DNA of 64,000 nt from Emydura subglobosa (GCA_007922225.1 ML679956.1:21144689-21208688), one strand, 5' to 3'. Numbered from the stretch's first letter, positions 12,955 through 26,014 are shown. Numbers and translations: made by a program. The notes: a model not told the origin generated them from the letters alone.

Positions 12955-13336
12955 AACCCATTAGTTCTCACTTGTCTACACAAAGGCACAGTGTGTAGGA
13001 TATGTGTAGTTACATGCCGCTGTTAAAGGCAGGCTGCATTCACACTCACTGCTGTGTGTAGCTATCCATGAGAGTAAAAATCTCCAGCAGGAGGGAAGCA
13101 GTGGGGAAAGGCTCCCGGAGCAGGGAGACAGCAGGAAACCACATTGCTAAAAATTACAGTGTAGATTTGGAAGGCACTGATTTGGCATGTAGACAGCCAT
13201 GTAGGGTATATACCCTAAGGTTCAGTCATATAGGGTACTCTACTCGCCTAAGCAGTACCTCACTGTCTACCCGTGCTAGTGGGACGTGCAGTGTCTGTAC
13301 TCTACTCACCATCATTAGTGTAGACCTACTCTTAGA
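12955..13336. mobile_element. MITE-like repeat with 'gtctacac' ends
   Basis: The left end carries cttgtctacacaaaggcaca and the right end attagtgtagacctactc, in opposite orientation. Several internal inverted motifs occur (gtacagacactg-type, gggtatataccct). The exact boundaries and the target duplication are unclear. Confidence 0.4.
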
Positions 13337-14289
13337 AATGCTATAGAGTAATAGAGTAATAACTAAAAGAGTTCATTGGGATACATTTTTTCATCCCCCC
13401 CCCCCCCAAAAAAAAAATTTGCTCAAGCACTTCCTTTAACTCCCCTTTGTAAATTCACTTATTAATCACAATACAATGGGGCATTGTGATTTTGCTTGCC
13501 AAAACTGGCTGCCTGTACCACTGATACCTAGTAGAGAGAGAAATGGACAGGAGAAAAAACACGATTTCAAAATGGCAATAGTGCCTGCTTTCCTCACAAT
13601 ATGTACTTTAAGCAATTTTCCCTGATGGAAGCCTGTTCAAGTTTTGCATGAATAATGCATGTAATCATTAATGAATTGGCACTTGGGAGTATGGAGCATT
13701 TGCTTTACCATTTTCATGTTCACCACTTTATGAATTTCTGTTCTTTTACTATTCTCTTGGCTTAATAGATTAGTTTAACTGAGGTATTTGGGTTTTTTTT
13801 TTAAATCTACAGAGTAAAATTAGTCATTAGTTAAAACAGAGGACAATTTTCAAGTCATCAAATAATAGCTAAGCAAAGGCTGTCTAAAGGACAAATTCTG
13901 CCATTGGATGCATGAGTTAAGTTCCCAGTAAAGTAAGTGAGAACTGGATGGGTCAAACTGGGCCCTGTGGTTGAGGAGGACCCCATATTCTGGAACTGGT
14001 GTGGTTCTGCGGCTCAAGGCATGGCTGGATATGTGGATTGTGCATGGCATCTTCTATGATGTGATGGGGAAGTTTCACAAGCATGATTCCCAAAGAGGTG
14101 GGAAGGAACAGGGAATAAGCACACCAATGTCAAGGTATGTCTGACTTGTAAATATTGAAAATATGGGATCTTTATATTATTTACATTATTACACATCTCT
14201 TGGTACGCTTTCAAATCAGGACTCAGGAATGGCTGTCCAAATTGAGCAATCTTGGCTTTACTCAGAATGAATAGTCACTTGGATATTTC

Positions 14290-16985
14290 CTAGGGATAAA
14301 ATCCTTGTTATTAATGAAAGTGTCTGAGAGAGGGCCTCGGCAACAGAATTTAAAAAATTTGTCCTATGTTGTTAAGGTGGTCCGGATGAAAGAGTGATTT
14401 TTTTTATTTTTGGCGACCTAAATTTCTTTTTAACACCAACAATCACTAGTAATAGCTATATTTGGGCTCCACTCTTGTTCAAGTTTTACCCAGTTTTTGG
14501 ATAGTCTATTGATAACCCAACTGATCTCATCTTTTAATTGTGATGCATAATAATAATAAGTCAAATTAAGGAAAGTTAGCCCACCCCATGTATGCTTACA
14601 CAGAACTTTAGAACTCACCCTTTGTCTTTTATGTTTCCATATTAATGTTAATAGCACATCCTTCATGTTTTAATGTCATGTAAGGGATAGCAACAGGGAT
14701 GCACTGAAACAAAAACAACTTCAGGAGGACATTGCCTTTAAAAGATTTTTACATTTCTCCACAATATTTATGCCTACATACTTTAAAGATTTTTTTACAC
14801 ATTTAAATTTATATAGCTAACAATAGCTTGCTTTGACCTTTTCAGGAATATTTATTCCTAAATTTCAGATTTATCTCAGTTTATTTTGAAACCTGATACC
14901 TGCTCAAATTCCAAAGGCAATTGTTCTATAAGTTTTAATGAGGCTTCTGGACCCTGCAAGTATTATAAGACATTATCAGCATACAAAGCTATTTTGTGTT
15001 CTAATCCAGAAGGCATTTTTATGCCTTTTACCAAGGGGTTGTTTTTCATATTTATTGCAAATAGCTCCATTGCCAAACAACAGGAGGGCTAATGGACAGC
15101 CGTCTTACTCTTGGACAAATTAAAATGAAGGGACCAATGACCATTAACCAAAACAGACACGGAAGAATAAGTGAATAGGGCTGTTACGCCCCTATAAAAC
15201 TGATTTCCAAAACCAAACTAAAATCTACCAGAGGTATTCCCACTCCAGGCGGTCGGAGGCTCTCTCATATTCAGAGAAAGCAGTATAAAGGAAGAATTGC
15301 TAAAATTAGCACTATAGATCAATTTCAGAGTTCTACTGATATTTATCAGATAGAAATCCAGCATCAAATCCAGATTGGTCAGATTGGACATATTAGGGCA
15401 AGATGACCATCAATCTGTCTGCTAACACCATAGCATAAATTTTAGCATCCACATTAAAGAAATAGGTCTGTACGACATTCATTTGGTAAGATCTTTTCCT
15501 TCTTTAGGAATGACCACAATTTTTGCCTCTTTCCATGAATCTGGAATCTCGTACCCCTGCAATATACCATTAAAAATTCAATTAAAATAGGGACAAACAC
15601 TTGCATTAGAGCTCTATAATACTTCCCAGAAAACCCATTTGGACCCGGAGCTTTATTGGATTTTAAATTACAACTTCAATTTCCTCTGAAGAAATTGGCC
15701 TATCAAGAGCTGCCACATCACCCTCTGAGAGCTGAGGTAATTTCACACTTCTCGATATATTTATAAATTCAGGATTTGGATGGTTTGAAGCATACAAAAT
15801 ATGGAAAAAGTTAGCAAATGTTTCAGAGATCTGTCTGATGCCTCTTACTCAATCTCCCATTTTATTTCTAGCCAGAGGAATGGTTAATTTGTCCCATTTC
15901 TTCTCTTTTGTTTTTGAAGCTTTCTGGCTAAAAGCCTATCAGCTTTACTGCCCTTTCATACCATTTTTTAAATATATCTAAGTATTTGTGCATCTTATCT
16001 GGTTTTAAACAGGTTAATTTTCCCTCTCATCTTATACATTTTCTTGTACAATTCTAGATCCTATAGATTTATGTCTATCTTTCCAAACACAAGTTCTTTA
16101 ACCAACTTTTTCCTTCAGGGGCTCTCATTTTTTTTTCAGGTATGATGCTTTATTTATAAGGATTTTGCTCATTATCACCTTTCTAGCATTCCAGAGAACA
16201 TTTGTTATTTTCTTCTATATATTTATGAAAATTTTCTTCCAGCTCTTGAATTCTAAGGGTGTCATACAACAAAGCCCTATTCAACTGCTGGGCCCTTTGT
16301 TTTTCCACTGAGTACCAATCTCTTAATCTGATATATGTAGGGGCATTATCAGACCAAGTTATAACTCTGAGATTACCTTTTTTTTTTGACCAAATTAGCC
16401 ATGGTCCTAGAAACGAAAATCATGTCAATCCTGAAATAAGATCCACAAGTAGCAGAATAACATGTATAGTTGCTGACATTCAGATTTGTCTCCCTCCAGA
16501 CATCAACCAGATCCTCATTTTCTATGTAATGCATCAAATTTGCACTTGCTCCTCCTGAATGCCCTCTATATATATTGGATTGATCCAAAGTGGGATTAAG
16601 CACCTCATTAAAAATTCCCCTAAAAATAATATTCTCTTCCCTAAGACTTAAAGTTCCCAAGAAACTGATAAGAAAAGAAGCTTCCTCTTGATTGGGAGCA
16701 TATATATTGGCTAAGGTGACAAGTTTACCTTTCAAATACTCTTTAATTAAAATATATCTGCCTACTGTATCTGAGTTTTGCTGAAAAGAGCATTGCCACC
16801 CTATTCTATTAGATTGCCTTGGAGGGACATATGGTATCTGTGTCCAAGCAGCATTCAGGTATTTATCATAATTTTCCTTCAAGTGTTTCCTGTACCTAGA
16901 TTATACTAGGAAAATCCCTTTTCAGTGAACAGAATACCCTTTTTCTTTTTATTGGCTTGTTCATCCCCTTCACATTAACTGTCAT
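14290..16985 (-). pseudogene. L1-type LINE ORF2 (endonuclease + reverse transcriptase), broken
   Basis: The likely ORF2 start codon is at 16985-16983, with a start region reading VNVKGMNKPIKRK. The endonuclease part is open from 16882 to 16373 (includes ANIYAPNQEE, IDMIFVSR). In the GDFN motif the catalytic Asp is lost (reads GIFNE). Further left, RT blocks are seen: WKEAKIVVIPKEGKDL (about 15520), the NVDAKIYAMVLADRL block (about 15450), a GCPLSPLLF-like piece (about 15090), and YADN at 14983-14969 in place of FADD/YADD. A C-terminal open piece (14666-14430) includes WGGLTFLNLTYYYYASQLKD. Stops and shifts separate the parts. Its ORF1 lies on the same strand at about 23 kb, split away by later insertions. 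Confidence 0.88.
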
Positions 16986-17200
16986 GACATTAATAAACTA
17001 ACCCATGAAGAAGAAGTCTGCTCTCATCCAGTATATTATGCTTTGTTATAAGTAGTCAGATTCTTCCCCCCACCCAGCTGCCAGAAAGATGTCAGGTCTT
17101 GGTTACATTTACACCTCCTCTATAAATAAGACATTTTAGATACATCTCAGCACACAGTAATTTTAAAACTCCCACATATTGCTTTTCCTTTTTTTAACAC

Positions 17201-17753
17201 TGTGGCCGATGGCCAGCTCCCTGTTAGTGGGTCACGTGCTTCGCTCCTGTTGGGGGCCAGGAAAGTGCCCGCCATCTCGTCTTCCCTGGTGGAGGGGGGT
17301 AGGGACCCGGGCCCACCCACTCCTCCGGGTCCCAGCCCAGGGGCCCTATGACCAGCAGCTCTAGACTGCTTGCTCTGTATTTTGGAGCTGCAGCCTCTTC
17401 CCCTGGGTTACTTTCCCCCCTCAGTCCTTCTGGCCTCTCAGGCCCTCTGTCCTCGCTGGGCTCAGTACCTCCTTTTGTGGTTCCTCCACTCTCCCACACT
17501 TCGCTACTCCAATCTGCTGCTTTGCTCCACTCCGCACAGCACAACACCTCTACTTCCTTCAGCTTGTGCCCTGTGTGTTTGGGGTGGAGCCCTTTTATGG
17601 AGCACCAGCTGATCCCTCATTGGCCTCAGCTGGCTCCTAATTGCCCCCTCATGACTTCAGTTAGGCTGCAGCGAATAAAGCCCTGATCATCTTGGTGCTG
17701 ATATACCTCCCTTCGCATACTCTTCTGCCACCCTCTACCCTTGATATATCACA
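17201..17753 (+). mobile_element. Solo LTR (about 553 bp) inserted in the L1
   Basis: It starts TGTGGCC and ends TATCACA, so TGTG and CACA form the short terminal inverted repeat. ACAC occurs directly before (17197-17200) and directly after (17754-17757), a 4-bp target duplication; a 5-bp AACAC reading is also possible. A polyadenylation signal AATAAA at 17674-17679 lies near the 3' end, giving a plus orientation. The two sides are L1-derived or L1-adjacent DNA. ORFs of 80-112 codons here have no recognisable product. Confidence 0.7.
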
Positions 17754-18159
17754 ACACCTATATTGTTGTATCCTGGTTTGAGTCTCATTTACCATAGATT
17801 TTTAAATTCTGAGCCCTAACTTTTTTAAATTAATATCTTTTCTATTAAAACATATAGCAATATTTAACATCTGGTTTTGTTCCCTTATCCGCTTCCTCCC
17901 TGGATATTCCTGCATTGTCACATGTCCCCCTTCTAGCCTGGGATCTCCTTACTTACTTCAGGGGCATGTTAGTTTCCTGCTGCAAGAGGGGCTTCTTCCT
18001 TTTTATAGCTCTCTCTATCTAATCACATTTAAGAACCCAGACTTGTCTAATCTTATCAAATCATCTTTGTAACATCAGGTATTATGAGATTATTATACCA
18101 TCTTTGACTTCACTTATTCTTAAAATTTTCCCCCACAGGCAACCCTTCTCCAATTAATA

Positions 18160-20807
18160 TAAATTTTGGAATGGAAATGTGAGGAATGTGATGGAGAATT
18201 GTCCAATTTTCCTGGCGGCGTAAAGGAGTGTGATGATAAAGCAGAATGTGGCTCACATGAAAAGGAGAGAACTGATAAAGAATCAGCCTTGCATGATGAC
18301 AGAGACAGCAGTGAGAAAAACTGTACACCATAAATCGAAACATTAGATCCTGTTTTATGGATGGCGATCCTAAATGCTGCCGATACTGATTTTGAACGGG
18401 CCAGACAAAATCGAGGATATGACATTTCCAGTAAATGAGCAGAAGTGACACTTTTCAAAGTCACACTGAGAAAGAGTGCTCGAGAATGGTGAGAAACTGA
18501 ATTGGCTTTGGCTAGTTTACTTGAAATCAACTGACAAATGTTCTGTTTTTGTTACAAAATATTTGACAAGAAGGCCAAATTGTTGCTTGCGCTTTCTGGG
18601 TACAATTAGTGGCATAACTTAGCTGATGCTCTGAGGCAACATGAAAAGTCACCTGGCATTTTATGACCTACTCCACATGGATGAGGTTGAATCCAGGCTC
18701 AAGCTGAATAAATGCATAGATGCAGAAAACCAGTGCATTATTAATGTAAAACCCACCATTGGAGGAATGTGCTCAAGTGTCTGATCTCAATTACCCTCTT
18801 CCTTGCAATGAATAATTTGGCTTCCTGGGGTTTGTCAGATAAGTTGTTCACTGAACATCATGGTAATTTCTTCAGTTTGGTAGAGCTCCTTGGGAAATAC
18901 GATAATGTCATGTATGAACACCTACGTAGAGTAGTTCAGGAAGAAGCTATGGACCATTACTGCAGCAAAACAATTCAAAATGAATTGACTGATCTTATGG
19001 CATGGAAAATGCTTGATAACATATTGATGTAGCTCAGCAAAGCGAAGTACTATGCCGTAATGATGGACTGCATTCCTGACATTTGTCACACTGAAAAGAT
19101 GTCATTTACAGTAAGATTTGTTGATGACAAGGATAGCTGTATCCAGGTAAAGAAACATTATCTGATTTTGGTCTGTGGATGACTCTACTGGAAAAGGCCT
19201 AACAGAACTGTTTTTGAACATTTTGAATGAGAATAAAATAAAGCTTTGGGACTGCCATAGCCAAGGCTATGACAACGGCATTAACATGAAGGGAAGAAAT
19301 AGAGGTATCCAGGCAAAGATCGTTGCTCTGAATCCAAGAGCTTTCTTCATGTCTTGTGGCTGCTATTCTCTCAGCCTGGGTATGTCAGATGCAGCATCAT
19401 CTTCTTTAGATTCAGTATCTTTCTCTGGAGTACTGCAAAGGATATACGTCCTATTTTCGGCATCAACTATCAGTTGGAAGATCTTCACTTACAATGTTAC
19501 AAATCTGACCGTGAAGCCACTGACACTCGCTGGGAGAGCCACATTGACAGCATAAGGTCAGTGAGGTACCAAGTGACTGAGGTTTATGATGCCCTGATGG
19601 AACTGGCACAGCTGAGTAAAGCTGAGGATCAAATGCAACACGAGGTGCAAAATTTGGCAAACCAGATCACTTACTTCAAATTTCTCATCTCAGTTGTGGT
19701 TTGGCATGATATCCTGTTCAAAGTAAATGTTCTAAACAAGGCATTACAAACTCAGCTGATGGACATCATGACTGCTACTACTTTGATGAGAAGTGGCCTT
19801 GATTGCGTTGTGGTCTACAGAGACAACAGATTTGAAGATGCCATCACTGCTGCGAGGAAATGGTGGAAAACTTAGGAGTTGAGGCCGTCTTGCATGCTTG
19901 TTGACATTGCTTGAGTGTCTGTCAAAGAAAGGTTTGGAAAAATGAAGCACCGCAAAAAGACCTGGGTTTTTCTGTATGACCTTAATAAGCTGCCGGTGGA
20001 CAGAAAAACACACAAACAATTATACAGACCTTCACCAGACGCTGGCACGTGGGGAATGTTCAGACATCAATGATGAAGACCTCTGTGTTGAATTGGACAA
20101 CATCTGTCACATTTTGCTACACGGGAAGCATTTTTCACTCCAAGTTCTCCAATTCATTCATGATGCAGAGCTGAAGGACACTTTTTCTAATATGTGAATA
20201 GCTTTGAGATTCTACTCACGCTGCCGGTCACTATGCAAGTGGTGATTGCAGCTTTTCGAAGCTCAGGCTCATTAAAATGCATCTTTGATTGACAATGGCC
20301 AACGAGAGACTGACATTGCCTGCTATTTTATTGCTTGAAAATGCCATTGGCCAATCTTTGGATCTCTCTGATGCTATGCTTCAGTTCATGAGGGCAAAGA
20401 CATGAAAAGCGACCTTTTGAACTAAAGGACTATGGTTAACATTCTAAGGCTGTCACCTACTGTAACAATATTTAATACTGGTCTATCCAATGTTGATGCA
20501 CAGTTCAATTTCTTCATGTTAGTACATTTCAGTTATTCTTAAAATTAAAAAGTTTCTATTAGTTAGATGAAACAATTTTTTTATTTGCTTATATGTGACA
20601 TACATAAATACAGATTTACAGATCCTAGCATCCAAATCTATCATCTTATATGACAGGGATAAATCATGAATGCAAATCATGTATCAAAGTCGTGAAATGA
20701 ACTACAAATGGAATAAAAAAGAAGGTCTTCAAAGGTTTCAGAAATGGAGGGGGGGGCACATAAAACACTCCTTGGGTGGGGTGCCATTTGGTCTAGGGCT
20801 GGCCCTG
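18160..20807 (+). pseudogene. hAT transposase gene, ZMYM1/DUF4371 type, broken
   Basis: This is a cut-and-paste transposase-derived sequence. Recognisable blocks in order: an N-terminal TTF-type zinc-finger region (about 18340-18700); YDNVMYEHLRRVVQEEAMDH and CSKTIQNELTDL (in 18769-19032); SQGYDNGINMKGRNRG and NPRAFFMSCGCYSLSL (in 19175-19555); RWESHIDSIRSVRYQ and VYDALMELA (in 19354-19875); and a C-terminal hAT dimerisation remnant (about 20200-20410). These lie in different frames with stops between them. The right end near 20791-20807 reads gtctagggctggccctg, the usual terminal repeat of this family. The left terminal repeat was not found. Minus-strand ORFs at 18110-18530 are shadows. Confidence 0.82.
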
Positions 20808-20859
20808 TGCAAAACCTTTGCATTTAATATGCCAAACCACAGTATCCATCTATAAGGTC

Positions 20860-22450
20860 GTCAGTGTGAGGTGCCACTTTGAATCAAAGCACAGTAAGTT
20901 CAACATGGCCTATCCTCCAGGCAGTGTTGCAAGATGTGACAAAAATGAAAATCTGAAGTCTTCATATCACACAACAAATATTCTCACAACTTCAGCACCT
21001 TCTCTTCGGATAATGTTGGTACTAGCTAAAAAGAAAAACCTTTCCTGGATGCCAAGCTTGTGAAGGAATGCACGTTGGAAATGCTGGAGGAGCCTTTTGC
21101 CGAAGATAAAAACAAAAAGACATTGTGAATTGTATGAAGCAAGTTCCCTTTCTGATTCAATGGCAGTGTGAAGATTGTTTGTCAGTACTGCTTTCCAATT
21201 TAAAAATGCCAAATACATCTCCTGTAGTGGACGAATCAAATGATTTAAGTGATGCTGCCAAGCTATTGCTGTTGTTAGATTTTATGATGATGAAATTTTC
21301 AAGGAAGAATTTTTGTGTTTAATACCATTAGAAACCTACACCATAGGAAAGATCATTTTTGAAAAAGTAAGAAGCTTTTTTTATTTTTGAATGGTTTAGA
21401 TCTGCAGAAAATAAACTTGCTTGTTACAGACAGAGAAGGGCTTCGCTTCACGTTTGGCAGCAATACACCCATCATTAAATACACTTCACCATACCATCAC
21501 CAGACTGTCCTGTGCAATAAGTTGAGTGGGGACTTGAAACAAAAAATGGGTATTGTGATGCGATTAGTGAACTACACTCAACTTCTATCTTGCAACATCA
21601 TCTTTTTAAAGCTCTTTTACAAGACATTTTAGCCGAATACAGTGGCCTATTGCAGTACAACGATGTTCACTGGGTAAGTAGAAGGCATATGTTAGAGAGA
21701 TTTTGTATGCTTCAAAAATAAATAATAGAATTTCTTTCAAACCACAAGACCAACAAGGTTTGCAAATTCTTGGAAATTATGAATGATGTCCCCTCTATTT
21801 CACAGGTAGCTTTTCTGTGTGATATTACTGGTCACTTGAAATCTCTCAACTTGCAGCTCCAAGGCTGTACAAACAGAGTTGAGGATCTGTTTGAAAAAGT
21901 GTGCGCCTTTCAGAGGAATCTTGAAATCTTTCAGATACTTTCCCACATTGTGTGTTGTTGCTACAGATGAAACTTTGATAAACAATGCAAGAATTCCTAA
22001 ACAATCTGATTGAAAATTTTAAAATGAGATTTGAGAATTTTAAAATTCCAAGAATTTGCTCTTATTTGTTCACCGTCTGTTTGTTGTCTCTGCTGATGGA
22101 CCTTGCTTTTCTGAAGCAAAAAACATTCTTGATTCAACTGAAGAAAGTGACTTTCAATTAAAAATTGTAAGGCTCCAGAGAGCCAATGTTTTGAAGTCAA
22201 AATTCAGAGAAGTAGGATGTTGTGATTTTGGGATTCAATATGCTGCCCAGTTTCAGAATAGCCAGAATCTAGCCATCTATCTTTTAACGATGTTCGGATT
22301 GATTTATGTCTGTAAATTTGGGTTTTCTACCACAAACTTTATTAAAAAACACCACCTGAATTGCCTGACAGATGATCATCTTCAGTGCATGCATCTTGCC
22401 CTAACTTCCTACCAATCACTCTTCACAAAGCTTGTCAGAGATCATTGATG
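20860..22450 (+). pseudogene. Second hAT transposase gene, ZBED5/SCAND3/GTF2IRD2-like, broken
   Basis: The blocks belong to a different hAT lineage from the neighbour. They are an N-terminal region (about 20940-21120, EMLEEPFAEDKNK-like); VTDREGLRFTFGSNTP (21387-21632), where the family normally has a 'TDGAPSM' block; an 'LQYNDVHW' block near 21650; CKFLEIMNDVPSISQVAF with LNLQLQGCTNRVEDLFEKV (about 21760-21930); and a tail in 22056-22448 with LNCLTDDHLQCMHLALTSYQ. Several stops and shifts are present. It lies about 50 bp after the end of the first hAT element, in the same orientation. Terminal repeats could not be located. Confidence 0.75.
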
Positions 22451-22899
22451 TGGCAGTCTCTAATGGGAGAGGTAACAAACACGGGTAATAATATTGATTT
22501 ATAAACTTTGTTATAAGATAGAAACACTAATACTTGCGTTGCAATGAAGGTCTTTATTGGTAGCTGAAGGTTTTATTATTTTTATTTTTGTCATCCTTCT
22601 GCACAAATGGCCCAGCTCGTGTTATAAAATTCTCAAATCGGCCTGTGGGTAGATCTAGTTACTGATCACTGATACAAACCATAACATTAAACTATGTTAT
22701 ACCCATAAGTATACTGTATCCACATAGAATAAATCATCTTGGGTTCTATGCAGCCCAGCTTCCATTTAACTATATCCCTTTATCATTATAACCTAATAGA
22801 TTATATTAATTATGTGTTGTAATGTCTTTGTCTATATACTAATCTTGTTCTTCTGGATCTGGACTGTTTATTCTGCTCTCATGTCTGTCCTGTTGTCTT

Positions 22900-23880
22900 G
22901 ATTATGCATATTTTTGAGATGTTCAGGCTCTCTTTGATTTCACTGATTCCCAGTGATTTCTTGGCGATCTGATGCCTATGATCACATTCAAATCATTCTT
23001 GAGCTGATTCGCCTATACCCAGGTCCATAAGTATCAGATTCCCTTCTTCTGGATCTCAGACAGACATACCTTTGTCCTTCCATTTAAAGCACAGTCTAGA
23101 TTGGAACTCCCTTTGTATCTTGTATTGTTCTCTTTAAGAATAGAGTTCACCTGGTATTGCTCTCTTCAGTTGATAAGAGTTGAGGTTGCCACATCTAGGA
23201 AAATTTGTCTGGGTGGTTAAAAATCATCAATGTTTCACCTCTCTTCTCATAGCCTTCAGTATTTTATCCTTTTCTTGATAGCAGTGCAGACGGACAATCA
23301 TATCTTTTGGTATGAAGCTTGCTGGGGCCTGGAGAAAAGGGATTTCTGAGCCCTCGATATGAATGAGACCTTTATTGCCCAGTTTCAATGTCATTGAAAA
23401 TATCGTCCAATATGTCCAGCAGATTTCTCCATTCAGTCTCCTCTAGAATACCTTTAGTCCTTCTGTTATTCCTGTGTTCTCTACATTCCATGTCCTCCAG
23501 CTTTAATTCTTTTTCTTCCCCCACCCCACCCCCAATTACTGGATTCTGTCACCTAGATTAGTAATGCTAAACAACTGCTCATTTAACCCTGTTCCCACAT
23601 CTAATTTTTCCCATTAATTTTATATTTTTAATGTAACCCTGCAACTCTTCCTTCATCTCCTGTTCATCTTTCTGATTTCTACCAGCAGGTCCTTCGAGTC
23701 AGCCTAAGTGATGGATGCTTCTCCAGCAGCCTCCAGCTTGTTTGCTGGGATGGGAGTTACTCTCTTTCATTGCCATGGGGCCAGTTTTTTGTATTGGAGG
23801 GTTTATTTCCTTTCCCAGACATTTAAATCTTCTTCTCTTTGCTTCTTTCTTATTGTGACTTTTTAAAGATGGCTGCTACC
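22900..23880 (-). pseudogene. L1-type LINE ORF1 remnant (coiled coil and RNA-binding region)
   Basis: On the minus strand: a leader near 23860; a stretch with MEMKEELQGYIKNIK-like spacing (coiled-coil-like) near 23670; the LEDMECREHRNNRRTKGILE block near 23500-23450, matching the conserved start of the L1 ORF1 RNA-recognition region; and near 23330-23260 IPKDMIVRLHCYQEKDKILK, the next conserved block. Stops and shifts interrupt it. It is probably the ORF1 partner of ORF2 at 14290-16985, now about 6 kb apart because of the LTR and hAT insertions. Confidence 0.75.
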
Positions 23881-24649
23881 ATACTTCTCTCTCCTTTGTT
23901 TGTCTGACCTTTCCAAAATAGCAGCTGCCACACCTCTTCCCCAACAACAATAGTAGAACTTAAAAAAAACCCAAAAAACACCTACACCTCATTTCATTCA
24001 TTCACTGTCTCTTTATGGAATATCAAAGGTCCTGTTCAACATCTATGAGCTAGCAGAGACATTTTAAATATGTTATTTGGGCTGATGGCACTGGATTCTA
24101 GTGATGGGTTTTCTTCCCCAAAGGCTGTTTCTAGAATTGGGATCTTCCAACTCTCTTCAGCCTTCTTTCTTTTCAAAACTGGCTTCATATGTGGTTATTT
24201 ATATTTAGGGCACAGATCTGTGGATCCAGGTTGGCTTTGTACATCTTCCTAAATTGCTTTCATTTATTCCCCTTTCTTGCTGAGGGCTGGATTAAACCAC
24301 CATCTTGTTTGCTGGTTTGCTCATCCTAGTCTAAATGTTTTCAAATGGTTCTGCCCTATTCTTTTTAACTTTATGTAGTTTAGAATAAGTAGTGTAATTT
24401 AACACTGAACCATGTCAGAAACCAGAGATCCAGTCCTGACAGCTATTTCTTGTTAGATTTAGTCAGGTAGCCACTTTTATTTGTTTGAACCTTGTTTGTC
24501 AGATGCTTCACAAGCATGTTCAAAAGTACATAGAAATTCAGGAAAATGATAATCTGTAGTTTTATGTTTTCATATAAAAACCCACAAACCCTCTGAAACA
24601 CTATTTGAAAGCAGGACACACCTAGCTCTACTTATATCTACTCCAATGT

Positions 24650-25693
24650 CTCAGAAACATCTCTCTCTTCTTGATTTCTTTATTTCCTATTTATTCAGTC
24701 CTGCCTCAATAACTACCTCCCTGACAACTCTCCTCAGATATCTCAACAACTTAAACTGACCGCAGTGAAAACCACATTGCTTTATATTCCCACCCTAAAC
24801 CTTCTACCCCCTTTCCTTCTCTGCCAGAGTCAATAATTCTACTATTCTCCATCACCTATGTTTGCAACACTGCTGTCATTAACTTTTTTTTTCTCTCTCT
24901 CATTTTCTTGACTATGCTCTCCATCACCCAAGCTGTTGCTAAATCCTACTGCTTCTTCCTTGACAAGATCTCCTAAATTCATCCCTACAATCAAAAGCTT
25001 AATCAATGACCTAGTCATTATTCACCTGTCTACTGCAACTTACTTCTCCCTGATTTCTGATTCACACTGAGAATATCATAATATCTTCCCTGGCCATTGC
25101 TCTAATTCTCCCCTTCCATTAATGCCTTTACCATCCTCTAATCTCTTTCCATATCAAATAAAAACTTATTTTCACCTTCAAAGTCCCCAAGCTCTGCCTT
25201 ACCTATCTCTCTCCAACCTATGCCTTATACACTGCCAGCTTGCTTCTTCCTTTGTTTCCTTCTGCTGTAATCAACTCTGTGACTTTATTATACCCCCTCC
25301 CTGTGCCTGGAATATACTTCTGGATCTTGTGTGACATGTACTCTCAACTGTCTCCCTTCAAATCTCTCATGAGCACTCACATCTTTCATCTAGTCTGACA
25401 ACACCGATCTCTACCTCACCACCCAACTTCCTGGACTTTATTCCAGCAAACAACATGCAAAAATATGAAACTACTATAGCTAAAAACCACACACACACAA
25501 ACACGATTAACAAAGTTTGTACTTAAAAGCAACTCATCTCTTTCTGTTGTAGCCCTTGTCCTTCCTATTTGCTTCCTATCCCCTTTGCTTGGCATCGCTG
25601 GTCTGCCATCTAATTTAGATTATAAAATCTTTATGGAAGGGACCTGTCTTTTTATATGACTATAAATTGCCATGCTCACCTATGGTTCAACAC
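24650..25693 (+). mobile_element. Pyrimidine-rich interspersed repeat ending in a SINE-type tail
   Basis: A long C/T-rich stretch without coding signatures is followed at about 25600 by the SINE-type 3' module (gattataaaatctttatgga, gggacctgtctttttatatg). The tail resumes after the hAT insertion, at 26015-26045 (aaacactaaacaataataac). It is probably a LINE or SINE 3' region; the family is not named. Confidence 0.4.
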
Positions 25694-26014
25694 CAGTAGT
25701 CCCCAAACTGTGAGGACAGGGAGGAACATTCAGGGGGAGGAAGGGTGCACAGCCTTCATCGGGTCGGGGAGGGAGTGCCACCCAGCTGCACTCCGTTCCC
25801 TGCTCCGCCTCTGTCCAGCTCTGCCTTCATTCCTCTCTGCCCCCAGGCCAGCTCCACTCTAGCCCCAGATCCTCCCCATCCCCAGTTCTGCACCCAGTTC
25901 CACCTTCAGCTCAATCTCCTCTGCTGAGCTAACTCTGCAGTAATGGAGGGAAGGGAGTAGACAGATTCCATTACTGGTAAGGGAGCGGTGGCAGAAAAAG
26001 TTTGGGCACCACTA
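25694..26014. mobile_element. Non-autonomous hAT element with terminal inverted repeats
   Basis: The left end CAGTAGTCCCCAAACT and the right end AGTTTGGGCACCACTA form terminal inverted repeats of the Charlie-like hAT type. The 8-bp flanks ttcaacac (25686-25693) and ttctacag (26015-26022) match at 6 of 8 positions, the size expected of a hAT target duplication. The 321-bp interior is GC-rich and non-coding. It interrupts the SINE-type tail on both sides. A relative lies at about 37510-37670. Confidence 0.7.

Noticed and set aside
18110..18530. Minus-strand ORFs of 113 and 136 codons
   Set aside because: They overlap the N-terminal part of the plus-strand hAT relic, and their composition reflects it; no homology seen.
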